64,000 nt of DNA from Kiritimatiellia bacterium (GCA_026417735.1 JAOACR010000009.1:265641-329640); one strand, 5' to 3'; counted from the first letter of the stretch, positions 16,886-25,004 are shown. A program made the numbers and translations. Notes: generated by a model from the letters alone, not told the origin.

Positions 16886-18309
16886 GCGCGACGCTCGTGA
16901 GAGGGCGGAATGCCCATCTGTTCGCGGTATTTCGCGACCGTCCGCCGCGCAATTCGCAGCCCCCGTTCCCCCAACCGTCGCGCAATGGCTTCGTCCGACA
17001 GCGGCGCAGCAGGGTCCTCTTCCTCGATCATCGCGCGGATCGCGTCCTTCACACTCGTGGCGGCCACGTCCCGCCCGTCCGCCGCCTGATAGCCGGTGGA
17101 AAAGAAATACCTCAGCGGAAACACGCCGCGCGGGGTCTCGACGAACTTGCCCGCCACCGCGCGACTCACCGTCGTTTCGTGCACACCGATCTTTTGCGCC
17201 AACTGAGCCATCGTCATCGGCCGCAGCGCCTCCGGCCCGCGTTCAAAAAACTCGCGCTGCTGTTCGGCGATCTCCTGTACGATCGCTCCCAGCGTGCTCT
17301 GCCGCTGGTGGAGACTCCGGATCAGCGCGAGACCGGCCCGGACCTTCTCCCGCACATACTCCCGCGTCTCCGGCGATGTCGAGGGATCGTCGAGCAACTT
17401 GAGGTACTCGCGGTTGATCTTCACGCGGGGCAGCCGCTCGCGGTTCAGCACGACCGAATAGCCGTTGTCGGTCTTCACAATCGCGGCGTCTGGCACCACC
17501 TCCACCGGCAGCTCCGCGCCGAAATCCCGCCCCGGTTTCGGGTCGAGCGACTGAATCACCTTCGCCGCCGCGTAGACCGCAGAAACCGGGACGCCGAGCG
17601 CGCGGGCAATCCCGAAGTGCCGCTGTTTGGCAAGGTCCTCGAGGTGCGCCTCCACAATGCGGGCCGCCAGACTGTCCGCCAGTCCGCGACGGGCGAGCTG
17701 CAGACGCAGGCACTCTTTCAGGTCGCGCGCGCCAATGCCGGCCGGCTCCAGATCCTGCACCAGCCTGAGCGCCGCCTCGAACTTTTCCACCGGAATGCCG
17801 GTGGTTTCCGAAAGCTCGCCCAACGTGACGTTCAGATAGCCGTCGTCGTTCAGACTGCCGATGAGCAGACGGGCGATCTCCCGCTCCTCCCGCGACGCCT
17901 CGGAGAACTCGATCTGCCGCAGCAGATGGTCCTGCAGCGACTCAGGCCGGGACAGCGATTCCAGAAGGCGCTGATGCCGCTCTTCCTCCTCCGCCGGCGC
18001 CCCTCCCAACGTGCGCGAGCGCTGGTAGCGTTCCCGCCAGGCCTCGTCATACGCGATCCAACGCTGCAGCTCCTCCTCGCTGAGTTCCTCTGCGGCCGGC
18101 ACCGGCGGTGCCTCGAGTTCGATCGTCTCGTGCGGCTCCAGTTTTTCCTCGAGCGCGGGATTTTGTTCGAGATGTTGACGGATCAACGTCTGCAGTTCGA
18201 GCACCGGCGCCTGCAACACTTCGAGTGATTGGCGCAGCTGTGGCGCCAGCACCTGCTGCAGGCGTTGGTCCTGCGTCTGCGTCAGCAACGGCTGCGAAGG
18301 ATCGCTCAC
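16882..18309 (-). CDS. rpoN: RNA polymerase sigma-54 factor
   Basis: About 475 residues. Region I is glutamine/leucine rich (TQTQDQRLQQVLAPQLRQSLEVLQ), region II is acidic, the core-binding region follows, then the helix-turn-helix 'MTMAQLAQKIGVHETTVSRAVAGKF' and the RpoN box 'ARRTVAKYRE' near the C-terminus, all intact. It directs polymerase to -24/-12 promoters and needs an enhancer-binding ATPase. The start was placed at GTG 18309 because a promoter ends its -10 box seven bases before it; in-frame ATGs at 18321 and 18318 overlap that -10 box. It is first in an operon with a small membrane protein, a TolC-like gene and an adaptor, an unusual arrangement. Confidence 0.93.
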   Translation of the reverse strand: MSDPSQPLLTQTQDQRLQQVLAPQLRQSLEVLQAPVLELQTLIRQHLEQNPALEEKLEPHETIELEAPPVPAAEELSEEELQRWIAYDEAWRERYQRSRTLGGAPAEEEERHQRLLESLSRPESLQDHLLRQIEFSEASREEREIARLLIGSLNDDGYLNVTLGELSETTGIPVEKFEAALRLVQDLEPAGIGARDLKECLRLQLARRGLADSLAARIVEAHLEDLAKQRHFGIARALGVPVSAVYAAAKVIQSLDPKPGRDFGAELPVEVVPDAAIVKTDNGYSVVLNRERLPRVKINREYLKLLDDPSTSPETREYVREKVRAGLALIRSLHQRQSTLGAIVQEIAEQQREFFERGPEALRPMTMAQLAQKIGVHETTVSRAVAGKFVETPRGVFPLRYFFSTGYQAADGRDVAATSVKDAIRAMIEEEDPAAPLSDEAIARRLGERGLRIARRTVAKYREQMGIPPSHERRA

Positions 18310-18316
18310 GCGCCCC

Positions 18317-18345
18317 ATCATAGGACCGTGGCCGACCCCGAACAA
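18317..18345 (-). promoter_or_regulatory. Promoter of rpoN operon (leaderless type)
   Basis: On the minus strand TTGTTC (18345-18340) and TATGAT (18322-18317) are 17 bases apart. The -10 ends seven bases before GTG 18309, which predicts a leaderless rpoN message. Confidence 0.55.
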
Positions 18346-18433
18346 GAAGCCGCCGCAGTTCCGTCTCTCTCACCGCGTGCCCTTTTTGCCTCTGGCGAAG
18401 GGCAGGGGCCGACACGGGTGCGAGGCGTGCCGC

Positions 18434-19264
18434 TCAGCGCCCCGCTGGATCCGTCTCGGCCGGTTCCGCTTCCCACCAGTATCGCGAATTCAGCAGCCGG
18501 TGAAGCCGTCGAAGCGTCTCCACCGCCCCCTCGTCCGGCGGTGCGATTCGCAGACGGACCTTCCGCCCGCAGTCCAGCGGCAGTCCCAAACAATCGAGAA
18601 AACTGCGACACTCCCGCGCCACATCCGGTTTGCCCCCCGCGCCAATCGGCGTCAGCACGAAGCCCTCCTCGTACGGCCCGAGCAGCCGCCAGAAGCGACC
18701 CAACACGTACAGACCCACTCCTCCGTTGATGCGCACGACTACATCGCACGTGAGCGCTTCGTCGGAGCGCTCGAACTCAAAATCGGCCCGCGGCGGGAGC
18801 GACGCATACAGCGCCCATGCGTCGCGGAGGATCGTGGCCACCCGTCGGGCGTCCTCCTCGGGATCCCTCGTTTTCTCGACGATCTCATCCACGCCGGACT
18901 CGTCCCATTTGGCCGGCGGAATGTGTTCACGACAGGCGCCGGTGTAGACGACCACCGGAATGTCGGCGGCTCGTTTCACTTTCTGCAGTAGGTCGAACGC
19001 GGGACCGTAGATCGCAATCTTTGCACCAATGAACGAGAGACCGCCGGCGGCCACGGACTCGCCGTCTGCGAACCGACGGGCCGGTGGCAGATGGCTGACG
19101 ACCGCGTCAAACGGAACCTGCGCCCGCGCGCGCTTGACCATCTCCGGCACCTCACTGGTAAGCCATTCGACGGTGCTGATCTCTCCGAGCTTGGCCAGAG
19201 CGGCGACGAACTGTCGCGAGAACCTATCAGTTAGATCGCGGTCGACGTAAAGGATCCGTTTCAT
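18434..19264 (-). CDS. Receiver-like plus HPr-like protein with both phosphorylation sites lost
   Basis: A 276-residue protein from the ATG at 19264, preceded by AAGGAGGAG. Residues 1-130 follow the receiver fold (MKRILYVDRDLT at the first strand, 'IPVVVYTG', then 'GVDEIVEKTRD' holding the usual Lys), but the phospho-acceptor strand reads FDAVVSHLPP, with Ser/His where Asp belongs. Residues about 170-270 resemble HPr: 'VVVRINGGVGLYVLGRFWRLL' lines up with the HPr active-site helix, with Tyr in place of the phosphorylated His, followed by 'LGLPLDCGRKVRLRIAPPDEGAVETLRRL', matching the HPr C-terminal half. It may be a non-phosphorylatable docking or regulatory protein of a PTS-like system. It has its own promoter and lies upstream of rpoN. 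The domain assignments are by eye. Confidence 0.6.
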   Translation of the reverse strand: MKRILYVDRDLTDRFSRQFVAALAKLGEISTVEWLTSEVPEMVKRARAQVPFDAVVSHLPPARRFADGESVAAGGLSFIGAKIAIYGPAFDLLQKVKRAADIPVVVYTGACREHIPPAKWDESGVDEIVEKTRDPEEDARRVATILRDAWALYASLPPRADFEFERSDEALTCDVVVRINGGVGLYVLGRFWRLLGPYEEGFVLTPIGAGGKPDVARECRSFLDCLGLPLDCGRKVRLRIAPPDEGAVETLRRLHRLLNSRYWWEAEPAETDPAGR

Positions 19265-19339
19265 CGGGGCTCCTCCTTCGCGACGCTCCGAACCCTCCGG
19301 CGCCGCCGGCGCCACCGCCTCCCGGCCCGTTCAAGCCTC

Positions 19340-19368
19340 GAATAGCCCCGAACGATCCATCGTGTCAA
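19340..19368 (-). promoter_or_regulatory. Promoter of the receiver/HPr-like gene
   Basis: On the minus strand TTGACA (19368-19363), a perfect -35, is 17 bases from CTATTC (19345-19340), or 18 from TATTCG. The leader is about 65-70 bases and carries a strong Shine-Dalgarno before 19264. Confidence 0.6.
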
Positions 19369-19498
19369 TCCGCATCGCGTTGCGTCCGGGGGAGGTCGTA
19401 CCTCGCGGTCACCGGCTCGCTACGCCCGGCAAGATTCAACGGCAGGCGGCGGCCGGGCAGAGGCGAGGCCACCGATCGCAACGCCCGCCAGGCAATTG

Positions 19499-19527
19499 TT
19501 GCAGACCAGAAAGTTGTCCCGTAAAGT
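19499..19527 (+). promoter_or_regulatory. Promoter of the FrhB-like gene (leaderless type)
   Basis: TTGCAG (19499-19504) and TAAAGT (19522-19527) are 17 bases apart. The -10 ends seven bases before GTG 19535, pointing to a leaderless message and deciding that start over the upstream TTG frame. Confidence 0.6.
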
Positions 19528-19534
19528 CCGGCGC

Positions 19535-20920
19535 GTGACTGATCGGCTGCCACATTTTGCGGGTGATGGGTATCGCGACACCGATGGCATCCTCCGCGTC
19601 GTCCGCGAGGGGCTGTGCCATCGGTGTGGCGCCTGCGTGGGGTTCTGTCCCGTCAACACCTACGACACCCGCGGCGGCTATCCCCACCCCGCCCGCGAGT
19701 GCATCCACTGCAACATCTGCGTGCGGGTGTGTTCCGGCCTTGAGGTGGACTACCCGGAGATCGGCCGCGCGCTCTACGGAGAGGGGTACCAGTTCGGGGC
19801 GATCGCTGGGCCGGTCCGCAGCGCATGGATCGCGCACGCCACCGATGAAACGTTGCGCCGCAACGGGTCCAGCGGCGGGGTGGTGACCGCCGCGCTGATC
19901 CACTGGCTCCGCACCGGGCGGATCCGTGGCGCCGTGGTCACCGATGGGGATCCTGAGGAACCGGCCCGTGGCATTGGCACCGTCGCTCGCACCGAGGAGG
20001 ACCTTCGGCGCACACAACAGTCGCGCTACACCACCGCGCCGACGCTCGCCGCGCTGCAGCAAATCCAGAACGAAGACGGACCCTTCGCGGCCGTCGGTCT
20101 GCCCTGCCAGATCCACGCGATTCGGAAGCGCCAGCTGATGGATCCCCGCTGGGGGCCACGGTTGCCGATCCTGATCGGACTCTTGTGCCACTACAACCTG
20201 CCGTGGGAGGCGATCCGGCTGGCCGCAGAAACGTTCGCCCCCCGCGGCGCGAAGCCGGTGCGGATTCGCTCGCGCGAGCGCGACGAACGCGGATGGCCCC
20301 ACAACACGTTGCACATCTGGTACGACAACGGCGCCCAGTGGCGGACCGCGCTGTCGCCGCGCGGCATTTTCAACGTCGTTTCCCGCATTGCGCCCATCGG
20401 CCGTTGTCTTCTGTGCTTGGATGCGGCGGCGGAGTTTTCCGATTTCGCGGTTGGCGACCCTTGGATCCGAGGGCCGGACGGCCGCTGGAAGTACGAGGCG
20501 CCGGAAGGCTATTCCGCGGTGCTCATCCACACTGCGCATGGCGAACGGCTGTGGCGCGAGCTGATGGAGGAGGGCGCGATCCGCGCGTTCGAAATCCCCG
20601 CACACGAGCCCGCCGAGGGGCAGGCGGCGATGATGACCGAGAAAAAATACCGCGTCGCGTGGCGCCTGAGAATGCGCCGTCGGCTCGGTTGGCCGGTGCC
20701 CCGCTACCCAATGCCGCTGCCCCCCACCCCGCCCGCGCAGGTGTGGAAGGAACTGACGTTTCTGCTCACGCGGCTGAACACGCTGTGGCCGCCGTGGCAG
20801 AGGTTGCTGTTGCGGATTGCCTGCGGTCCGGTCGGCTTGTGGCTGGTCCGCTGGCGCGACGCCCGCCGCGAACGGGCAGCCCAACGACGGGCTCGTGAAG
20901 CCGCCGAGGCCGGCACCTGA
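19535..20920 (+). CDS. Coenzyme F420 hydrogenase/dehydrogenase beta-subunit (FrhB)-like iron-sulfur protein
   Basis: About 461 residues. An N-terminal pair of 4Fe-4S motifs is intact (Cys28, 31, 34, 38 and Cys56, 59, 62, 66), followed by the FrhB core: 'LRRNGSSGGVVTAALIHWLR', a flavin-binding region with 'LPCQIHAIRK' and 'GLLCHYN', and 'CLLCLDAAAEFSDFAVGDPW'. Members reduce or oxidise F420, thiols or sugars through flavin and iron-sulfur centres, and many bacterial members act on substrates other than F420. The C-terminal 90 residues are basic, with an amphipathic helix that may bind the membrane. It precedes an M42-like peptidase gene by 42 bases; its substrate is unknown. Confidence 0.82.
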   Translation: MTDRLPHFAGDGYRDTDGILRVVREGLCHRCGACVGFCPVNTYDTRGGYPHPARECIHCNICVRVCSGLEVDYPEIGRALYGEGYQFGAIAGPVRSAWIAHATDETLRRNGSSGGVVTAALIHWLRTGRIRGAVVTDGDPEEPARGIGTVARTEEDLRRTQQSRYTTAPTLAALQQIQNEDGPFAAVGLPCQIHAIRKRQLMDPRWGPRLPILIGLLCHYNLPWEAIRLAAETFAPRGAKPVRIRSRERDERGWPHNTLHIWYDNGAQWRTALSPRGIFNVVSRIAPIGRCLLCLDAAAEFSDFAVGDPWIRGPDGRWKYEAPEGYSAVLIHTAHGERLWRELMEEGAIRAFEIPAHEPAEGQAAMMTEKKYRVAWRLRMRRRLGWPVPRYPMPLPPTPPAQVWKELTFLLTRLNTLWPPWQRLLLRIACGPVGLWLVRWRDARRERAAQRRAREAAEAGT

Positions 20921-20962
20921 CGGACGGCCGTTGAGGCGGACCCTACGGGGGAGGCCACGCAG

Positions 20963-21550
20963 ATGCGACCGAATCGTCGGGCGACGTTGGTCATTTCATG
21001 TCACGCCGATACCGGTTTCCGCCGTCATTGGCTGCGCCGCGAGAACGGCCGCTATTTCGGGCTGCTCGACAACTTCGCGGGCGTGTACGCAGTGATGACC
21101 GCCTACTTCAGCGGCCGGCTCACGCAGCAGTGTGTGCGCATCGAACTGACCTGTGGCGAAGAACGCGGCATGGACGGTGCGTACGAGGTGGCGAGAACCG
21201 TTTCGCCGAACGACGCGGTGGTGGTGGTCGACGTCACCGGCGTCGAGACGGGTGCGGACATCACCATCGAGAAATGCAAAGCGCCGCAGATGCAGCGCTT
21301 TGTGCGCGAGGCTCTCAACGGGCTGCGGTACGTGCTCTTTGAGGATTGCCCCGATCCGGTCGCTAACCTTGACGAGAGCGATGTGTACCGCAAGGTGACT
21401 GACAACGTCGTCTTCCTTGGAATCCCCTGCCGCGGCGGTGACTACAACGAGGGACCGGTCGAATGCAGTCGCTCGAGCATCGACACCGCGGCCGAGGCGC
21501 TCATCCGATTTGCGAGCCGGTGGGAGAGGGCGTCCGCGAACCCCGACTGA
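20963..21550 (+). CDS. Minimal M42/M20-like zinc-peptidase-fold protein
   Basis: A 195-residue protein with GGGGGAGG nine bases before the ATG. Pieces of the M42/M28 aminopeptidase core are visible in order: 'VISCHADTG' (His/Asp ligands), 'LLDNFAGVYAV' (bridging Asp), 'TCGEERGMDGA' (catalytic and ligand Glu), 'AVVVVDVTG' (Asp ligand) and 'GIPCRGGDYNEGPVECS' in the place of the last His-containing motif, where the His appears to be missing. The PDZ-like insert of M42 enzymes is absent, which explains the short length. It may be a single-metal or non-enzymatic relative. It sits 42 bases after the FrhB-like gene and is probably co-transcribed with it. Confidence 0.55.
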   Translation: MRPNRRATLVISCHADTGFRRHWLRRENGRYFGLLDNFAGVYAVMTAYFSGRLTQQCVRIELTCGEERGMDGAYEVARTVSPNDAVVVVDVTGVETGADITIEKCKAPQMQRFVREALNGLRYVLFEDCPDPVANLDESDVYRKVTDNVVFLGIPCRGGDYNEGPVECSRSSIDTAAEALIRFASRWERASANPD

Positions 21551-21607
21551 AGGCGCGCATCGGGCCGGTGCAGCAGCGCAGATCTCGCGCGCACTGACGA
21601 CCGGGCG

Positions 21608-21613
21608 TAGCAT
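21608..21613 (+). promoter_or_regulatory. -10 box of the C39-like gene (leaderless type)
   Basis: TAGCAT ends six bases before the ATG at 21620. A good -35 is not visible at the right distance, so support comes from the spacing shared with other promoters in this window. Confidence 0.35.
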
Positions 21614-21619
21614 ACACGC

Positions 21620-22231
21620 ATGCCGACGAACCAGGGCGAGCCACGGATCGTCGGATACGCTCAGCAACGCGACTTCACTTGCGGTGCGGCGTGTCTGATG
21701 GTCGCGCTGCACGAGCTGGGGCGCGGTGAGCTGTCCGAGCAGCGCGAGCTGGATATCTGGCGGGCAGCGCACCCTCCCTTCTACACCGGTTGCCTTCCCG
21801 CCGCGCTGGCACGGAGGGCGCGGCATGAGGGATGCGACGCGACGTTGCTGGTCGAGCCGACGGCGTTTCGGTCCCAGCTGCAGCGGTGCCCGCCGGGTCT
21901 TCGGCTCTTCTACCGATATCTCCTGGCGGTGGAGCGTCTGCTCGAGCGGGGATTGACGGTTGAGCGGATTCGGGAACCGGCCGAGCCGCTTCGGCGGCTC
22001 ATCGGGCGGCCCGGGGCACGGATGCTGCTGCTTGTCGAGGTGGAAGACCACGATCTTCACTATCTGCTGGTCCGACGCAACGACAACGACCTGGTGGTGC
22101 TTGACCCAGCCGACGGCAGAAACACGAGGCGGCCCCTCCAAAGCGAACTGCTTCCCGACAATGCGACGGGGTATTATCTGTTTATCGAACCTGGTCCGTC
22201 GGGTCGCGCTCGCGCGAGTGGCGGCTTGTGA
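21620..22231 (+). CDS. C39-like papain-fold peptidase (DUF3335 type)
   Basis: A 203-residue soluble protein. The N-terminal 'YAQQRDFTCGAACLMVAL' has the Gln and catalytic Cys21 of C39-type peptidases; 'VEDHDLHYLLVRRND' supplies the His and 'LVVLDPADG' the Asp, completing the triad. It has no transporter domains and no signal peptide, so it is not a bacteriocin exporter. The family match is to stand-alone C39-like proteins of DUF3335 type, whose substrates are unknown; in other bacteria they often sit near peptide-modifying or GNAT genes. Neighbours here are a peptidase-like and an FrhB-like gene. Confidence 0.7.
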   Translation: MPTNQGEPRIVGYAQQRDFTCGAACLMVALHELGRGELSEQRELDIWRAAHPPFYTGCLPAALARRARHEGCDATLLVEPTAFRSQLQRCPPGLRLFYRYLLAVERLLERGLTVERIREPAEPLRRLIGRPGARMLLLVEVEDHDLHYLLVRRNDNDLVVLDPADGRNTRRPLQSELLPDNATGYYLFIEPGPSGRARASGGL

Positions 22232-22274
22232 CTGTGCGCCGCACGTGGGATGATAACGGCCGACAAGGTGGGCG

Positions 22275-23027
22275 ATGAACGCGGCCGAAGTGCGGAACGA
22301 AATTGAAGACGCGTTCCGGAGGTATCTTGAGGTCTACTGGGGGCGTCGGAGTGTCGAGCAGACTCTTCAAATGGTGACCGCCCAAACGACCGGCTTCGGC
22401 ACCGGCCGCGATGAAGTCGCGCTGACTGAGCATGACATGGTCCGACTATACCGGCGCGATCTGGAGGAGGTCCCCTCCCCCGTCTCGTACGAAGTACTTC
22501 GGGTCGCGGTCGTTCCTCTGACCGAGGAGATGGGAGTGGTCGCGGCGGTGCTCAACATGCGGGCGACCGTTGCGGATCAGGAAGTCGCGTTTCTGGGCAT
22601 GCGTCTCAGTCTGGTCTTTGTTCGAGGGGGTGGCACCTGGCGGATCGCACACATGCACCTCTCCCTTCCGACCGCCCACCATACTGAAGGCGAGGCTTAC
22701 CCGACGATGCAAATGGAGCGAAGGGCGGTGGCGCTGCGGCGGCTCGTGGCGCGGAAAACCGAGGAACTCCGGCACGCGAACGAGGAGCTGCGCAATCGCC
22801 TTGCAGAGATACGAACGCTGCACGGTCTGCTGCCGATCTGCGCCCGCTGCAAGCGAATCCGTGACGACCAAGGGTACTGGACGCAACTGGAGGCGTACCT
22901 CACACAACATTCGGAGGCAAAGTTTTCGCACAGTCTGTGCCCCAGTTGTGCGGCGGCGCTGTTTCCGGACCTCGCAAAGCCGGGACCTCCCGGCGAGCAT
23001 CTGCACGGGACCGGCAGCGGGCGGTGA
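22275..23027 (+). CDS. NTF2/SnoaL-like sensor with coiled coil and C-terminal zinc-ribbon-like module
   Basis: A 250-residue protein with AAGGTGG before the ATG. Residues 5-135 have the alpha-plus-beta pattern of SnoaL/NTF2-like (DUF4440-type) domains, ending 'WRIAHMHLSLP'. Residues 145-180 form an Arg/Glu-rich coiled coil. Residues 183-232 carry two Cys pairs (Cys189/192 and Cys222/225) in the pattern 'LLPICARCKRIRDDQGYW...FSHSLCPSC', a module commonly found at the end of response regulators and GGDEF or kinase proteins. Here the input domain is an NTF2-like pocket instead of a receiver. It is probably a ligand-sensing signalling protein; output is unknown. Confidence 0.65.
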   Translation: MNAAEVRNEIEDAFRRYLEVYWGRRSVEQTLQMVTAQTTGFGTGRDEVALTEHDMVRLYRRDLEEVPSPVSYEVLRVAVVPLTEEMGVVAAVLNMRATVADQEVAFLGMRLSLVFVRGGGTWRIAHMHLSLPTAHHTEGEAYPTMQMERRAVALRRLVARKTEELRHANEELRNRLAEIRTLHGLLPICARCKRIRDDQGYWTQLEAYLTQHSEAKFSHSLCPSCAAALFPDLAKPGPPGEHLHGTGSGR

Positions 23028-23352
23028 GCCGAAGTCGCAACGGCAAAAACCCTTCTCCAAGGTGGGGGGGGGAGAGCCACGAGCCGAACCGCCAGGGACT
23101 GCCGGCCGCCGGCGTTGCAGGCAGGCCTCAAAATCGTAGCGATGCACTCGGCACTGAGCCCTCCACCTCACAGCGGTACTGGGACGCACAAGCAAGCTAC
23201 GATGCTTCGGAAGCAGCCGTCGAGCGTCCCTGGTTCCCCCTCGCTGGGCGCTGCGGGTGAGGCTGCCCGGTGCGTTCGCACCGCGCTCACCTCCCTCCGC
23301 GTGATTTCGCAAGAGCGATCAGTGAGGCTGGGGGAAGCCGCACTGGCCGTTC
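23028..23352. other. Intergenic region without a recognisable gene
   Basis: This lies between the convergent NTF2/zinc gene and the first sulfatase. It holds a run of nine G at about 23065 and an eight-base inverted pair (ATCGTAGC / GCTACGAT) spaced about 60 bases apart. I see no coding pattern, RNA motif or terminator with a T-run. Confidence 0.5.
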
Positions 23353-24912
23353 TCACCGTGCGTCGGTGCGGAGCAAGACCGTTGACGGTCCAATTGCCGG
23401 AGGTTTCTCACCGCACTCGGCCAGGTCAACGGATGCCGGCGGATCAACCCTGCTTGCCATCAGCTCATGCCGGAGCCGGGCGGGGCGCATGCCCGAGCCG
23501 GATGAGTTCCCGCCATCCCCGATCTCGGCGCTCCATGCCCGCACCAGCTGGCTGAGTTGCAGTACGAGATCGGGGTGTAGCGCTGCCAGATTCGTTGTCT
23601 CGCCCGGATCCGCCACGAGGTCATAGAGCTGCGCGGAGGATCCGTCCTGCTCACAGAGGAGCTTCCATCGCCCGTGCCGGATCGCCAGATCCGGCAACGG
23701 CGGCGGTGTACGACCATCGACGTACTTGCGGTCGGGTGGCCGCTGCCAGCAGATCGGTTCGGAGCGCGGCATCGATCGGCGTCCGAGCAGCGCCTCCGAC
23801 ATATCAAGCCCGTCGAATACGACCTCGGTGGGAGGTGCGATGCCCGCGATGCGCAACAGCGAGGGCGCCAAGTCCGCGGTACAGATCACCGACTCCTCAT
23901 CCCGGCCACCCACTGCTGCCGCCGGCATCAGCCCGGGCGCCCAGACAATCAGCGGGGAACGGATGCCGCCCTCGTAGAGCGTCGCCTTGGATCCTCGCAG
24001 CGGAACGGCAGAGCCTGCGCCGGGCTCCGGCCCATTGTCGGAGAAAAACAGCAACACTGTCTGGTCACGAAGGTCAGGTTCGCGAAGCCGTTCGAACAGC
24101 GGCCCGAGCTGCTCGTCCATTGTCTCGACAACTCCGCGATACAGAGCCCGCTTTGATCCGTCGCCGCGACGTTCGCGGGGGGGATACCATGGGCCATGGG
24201 GGTCATCCGGCCACACGTGGACGTAGAACGGCCGACCTTCTGCAGCCGCCCGCGAGATGAACGCCACCGCGGCGCCAACATATCCCGCGGTCAGTGAGGC
24301 GCGGTCATACCAGATCACCGGCCCGCGCCCCAACCGGTCGCTGCCGAGCGCATGCGGGCGGGGCGGCCGACCATCAGCGGTGTCGCACAGACCCAGCAGC
24401 CGCGGGCCAAGGCCCTCAAAATTGGTCAGCGATTCATCGAATCCATAGGCCGAAATCGAAGGTGCGTCGCCCACGTCTCGCTGGCCGCCAAGATGCCACT
24501 TGCCAAAGTGGCCGGTCGCGTAGCCCGCCGCCCGAAAGAATCGGGCAAGCGAGGGAGCGGCGGGATCCAGCCAATCGGCAACGCCCCGCCGGCGGTTGTT
24601 CTCGCGGGAATCGAGGTAGGAGGTGATGCGCCACCGCTGGGGATACTGACCGGTCAGAATGGCACAGCGGGTCGGCGAGCATACAGGCGAGTTGGCATAG
24701 AAGTGCCGGAACCGGCGCCCCTCGGCGGCGAGCCGGTCGAGATTTGGTGTCGCCACCACATCATTGCCAAATCCGGCGAGATCACCCCAGCCCAGGTCAT
24801 CGGCAAGTACGATCACCACATTGACCGGCCGCGCGGTGCCGGCCGCGAGCGCCCGCGCTGTAAGCATCGCGGCCGCCAGTAGCGCCGGCGCGCGACTCCA
24901 ACTCCCCCACAT
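23353..24912 (-). CDS. Secreted sulfatase (formylglycine type)
   Basis: A 519-residue type I sulfatase with a signal peptide (residues 8-24, ending ALAAG). Metal ligands appear in 'VLADDLGWGDL', and the formylglycine motif is CSPTR with Cys78 ('CSPTRCAILTGQYP'). 'GHFGKWHLGG' and 'VLLFFSDNGPEPG' supply further active-site residues. It should hydrolyse sulfate esters on polysaccharides or glycans in the periplasm or outside the cell, after activation of the Cys by a maturase that is not encoded here. The last 60 residues beyond 'YDLVADPGETTNLA' are a normal C-terminal subdomain plus a tail. GGGGAGG lies ten bases before the ATG. Confidence 0.9.
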   Translation of the reverse strand: MWGSWSRAPALLAAAMLTARALAAGTARPVNVVIVLADDLGWGDLAGFGNDVVATPNLDRLAAEGRRFRHFYANSPVCSPTRCAILTGQYPQRWRITSYLDSRENNRRRGVADWLDPAAPSLARFFRAAGYATGHFGKWHLGGQRDVGDAPSISAYGFDESLTNFEGLGPRLLGLCDTADGRPPRPHALGSDRLGRGPVIWYDRASLTAGYVGAAVAFISRAAAEGRPFYVHVWPDDPHGPWYPPRERRGDGSKRALYRGVVETMDEQLGPLFERLREPDLRDQTVLLFFSDNGPEPGAGSAVPLRGSKATLYEGGIRSPLIVWAPGLMPAAAVGGRDEESVICTADLAPSLLRIAGIAPPTEVVFDGLDMSEALLGRRSMPRSEPICWQRPPDRKYVDGRTPPPLPDLAIRHGRWKLLCEQDGSSAQLYDLVADPGETTNLAALHPDLVLQLSQLVRAWSAEIGDGGNSSGSGMRPARLRHELMASRVDPPASVDLAECGEKPPAIGPSTVLLRTDAR

Positions 24913-24971
24913 CGGCTCTCATCCTCCCCTCACGAAGCGGGCGCTGGGCCGCGAACCCTCTCCTCCATCGA

Positions 24972-25004
24972 TGGGGGGGCGCCACCGCCCGTGCCCGCCC
25001 CCCA
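24972..25004 (-). terminator. GC-rich hairpin after the ExbBD-VWA operon
   Basis: TGGGGGGGCG and CGCCCCCCA pair into a stem of about nine base pairs with one bulged G, 41 bases past the VWA-gene stop. There is no T-run, so it is only a possible terminator or 3'-end stabiliser. Confidence 0.35.

Noticed and set aside
19496-19534. Upstream in-frame TTG start for the FrhB-like gene
   Set aside because: It falls in the promoter (TTGCAG/TAAAGT) and lacks a ribosome site; GTG 19535 fits the leaderless pattern and the family's N-terminus.
23028-23352. Possible small RNA or mobile-element remnant next to the sulfatase
   Set aside because: Only a G-run and a widely spaced eight-base inverted pair were seen; no terminal repeats, target duplications or stable hairpin with T-run.
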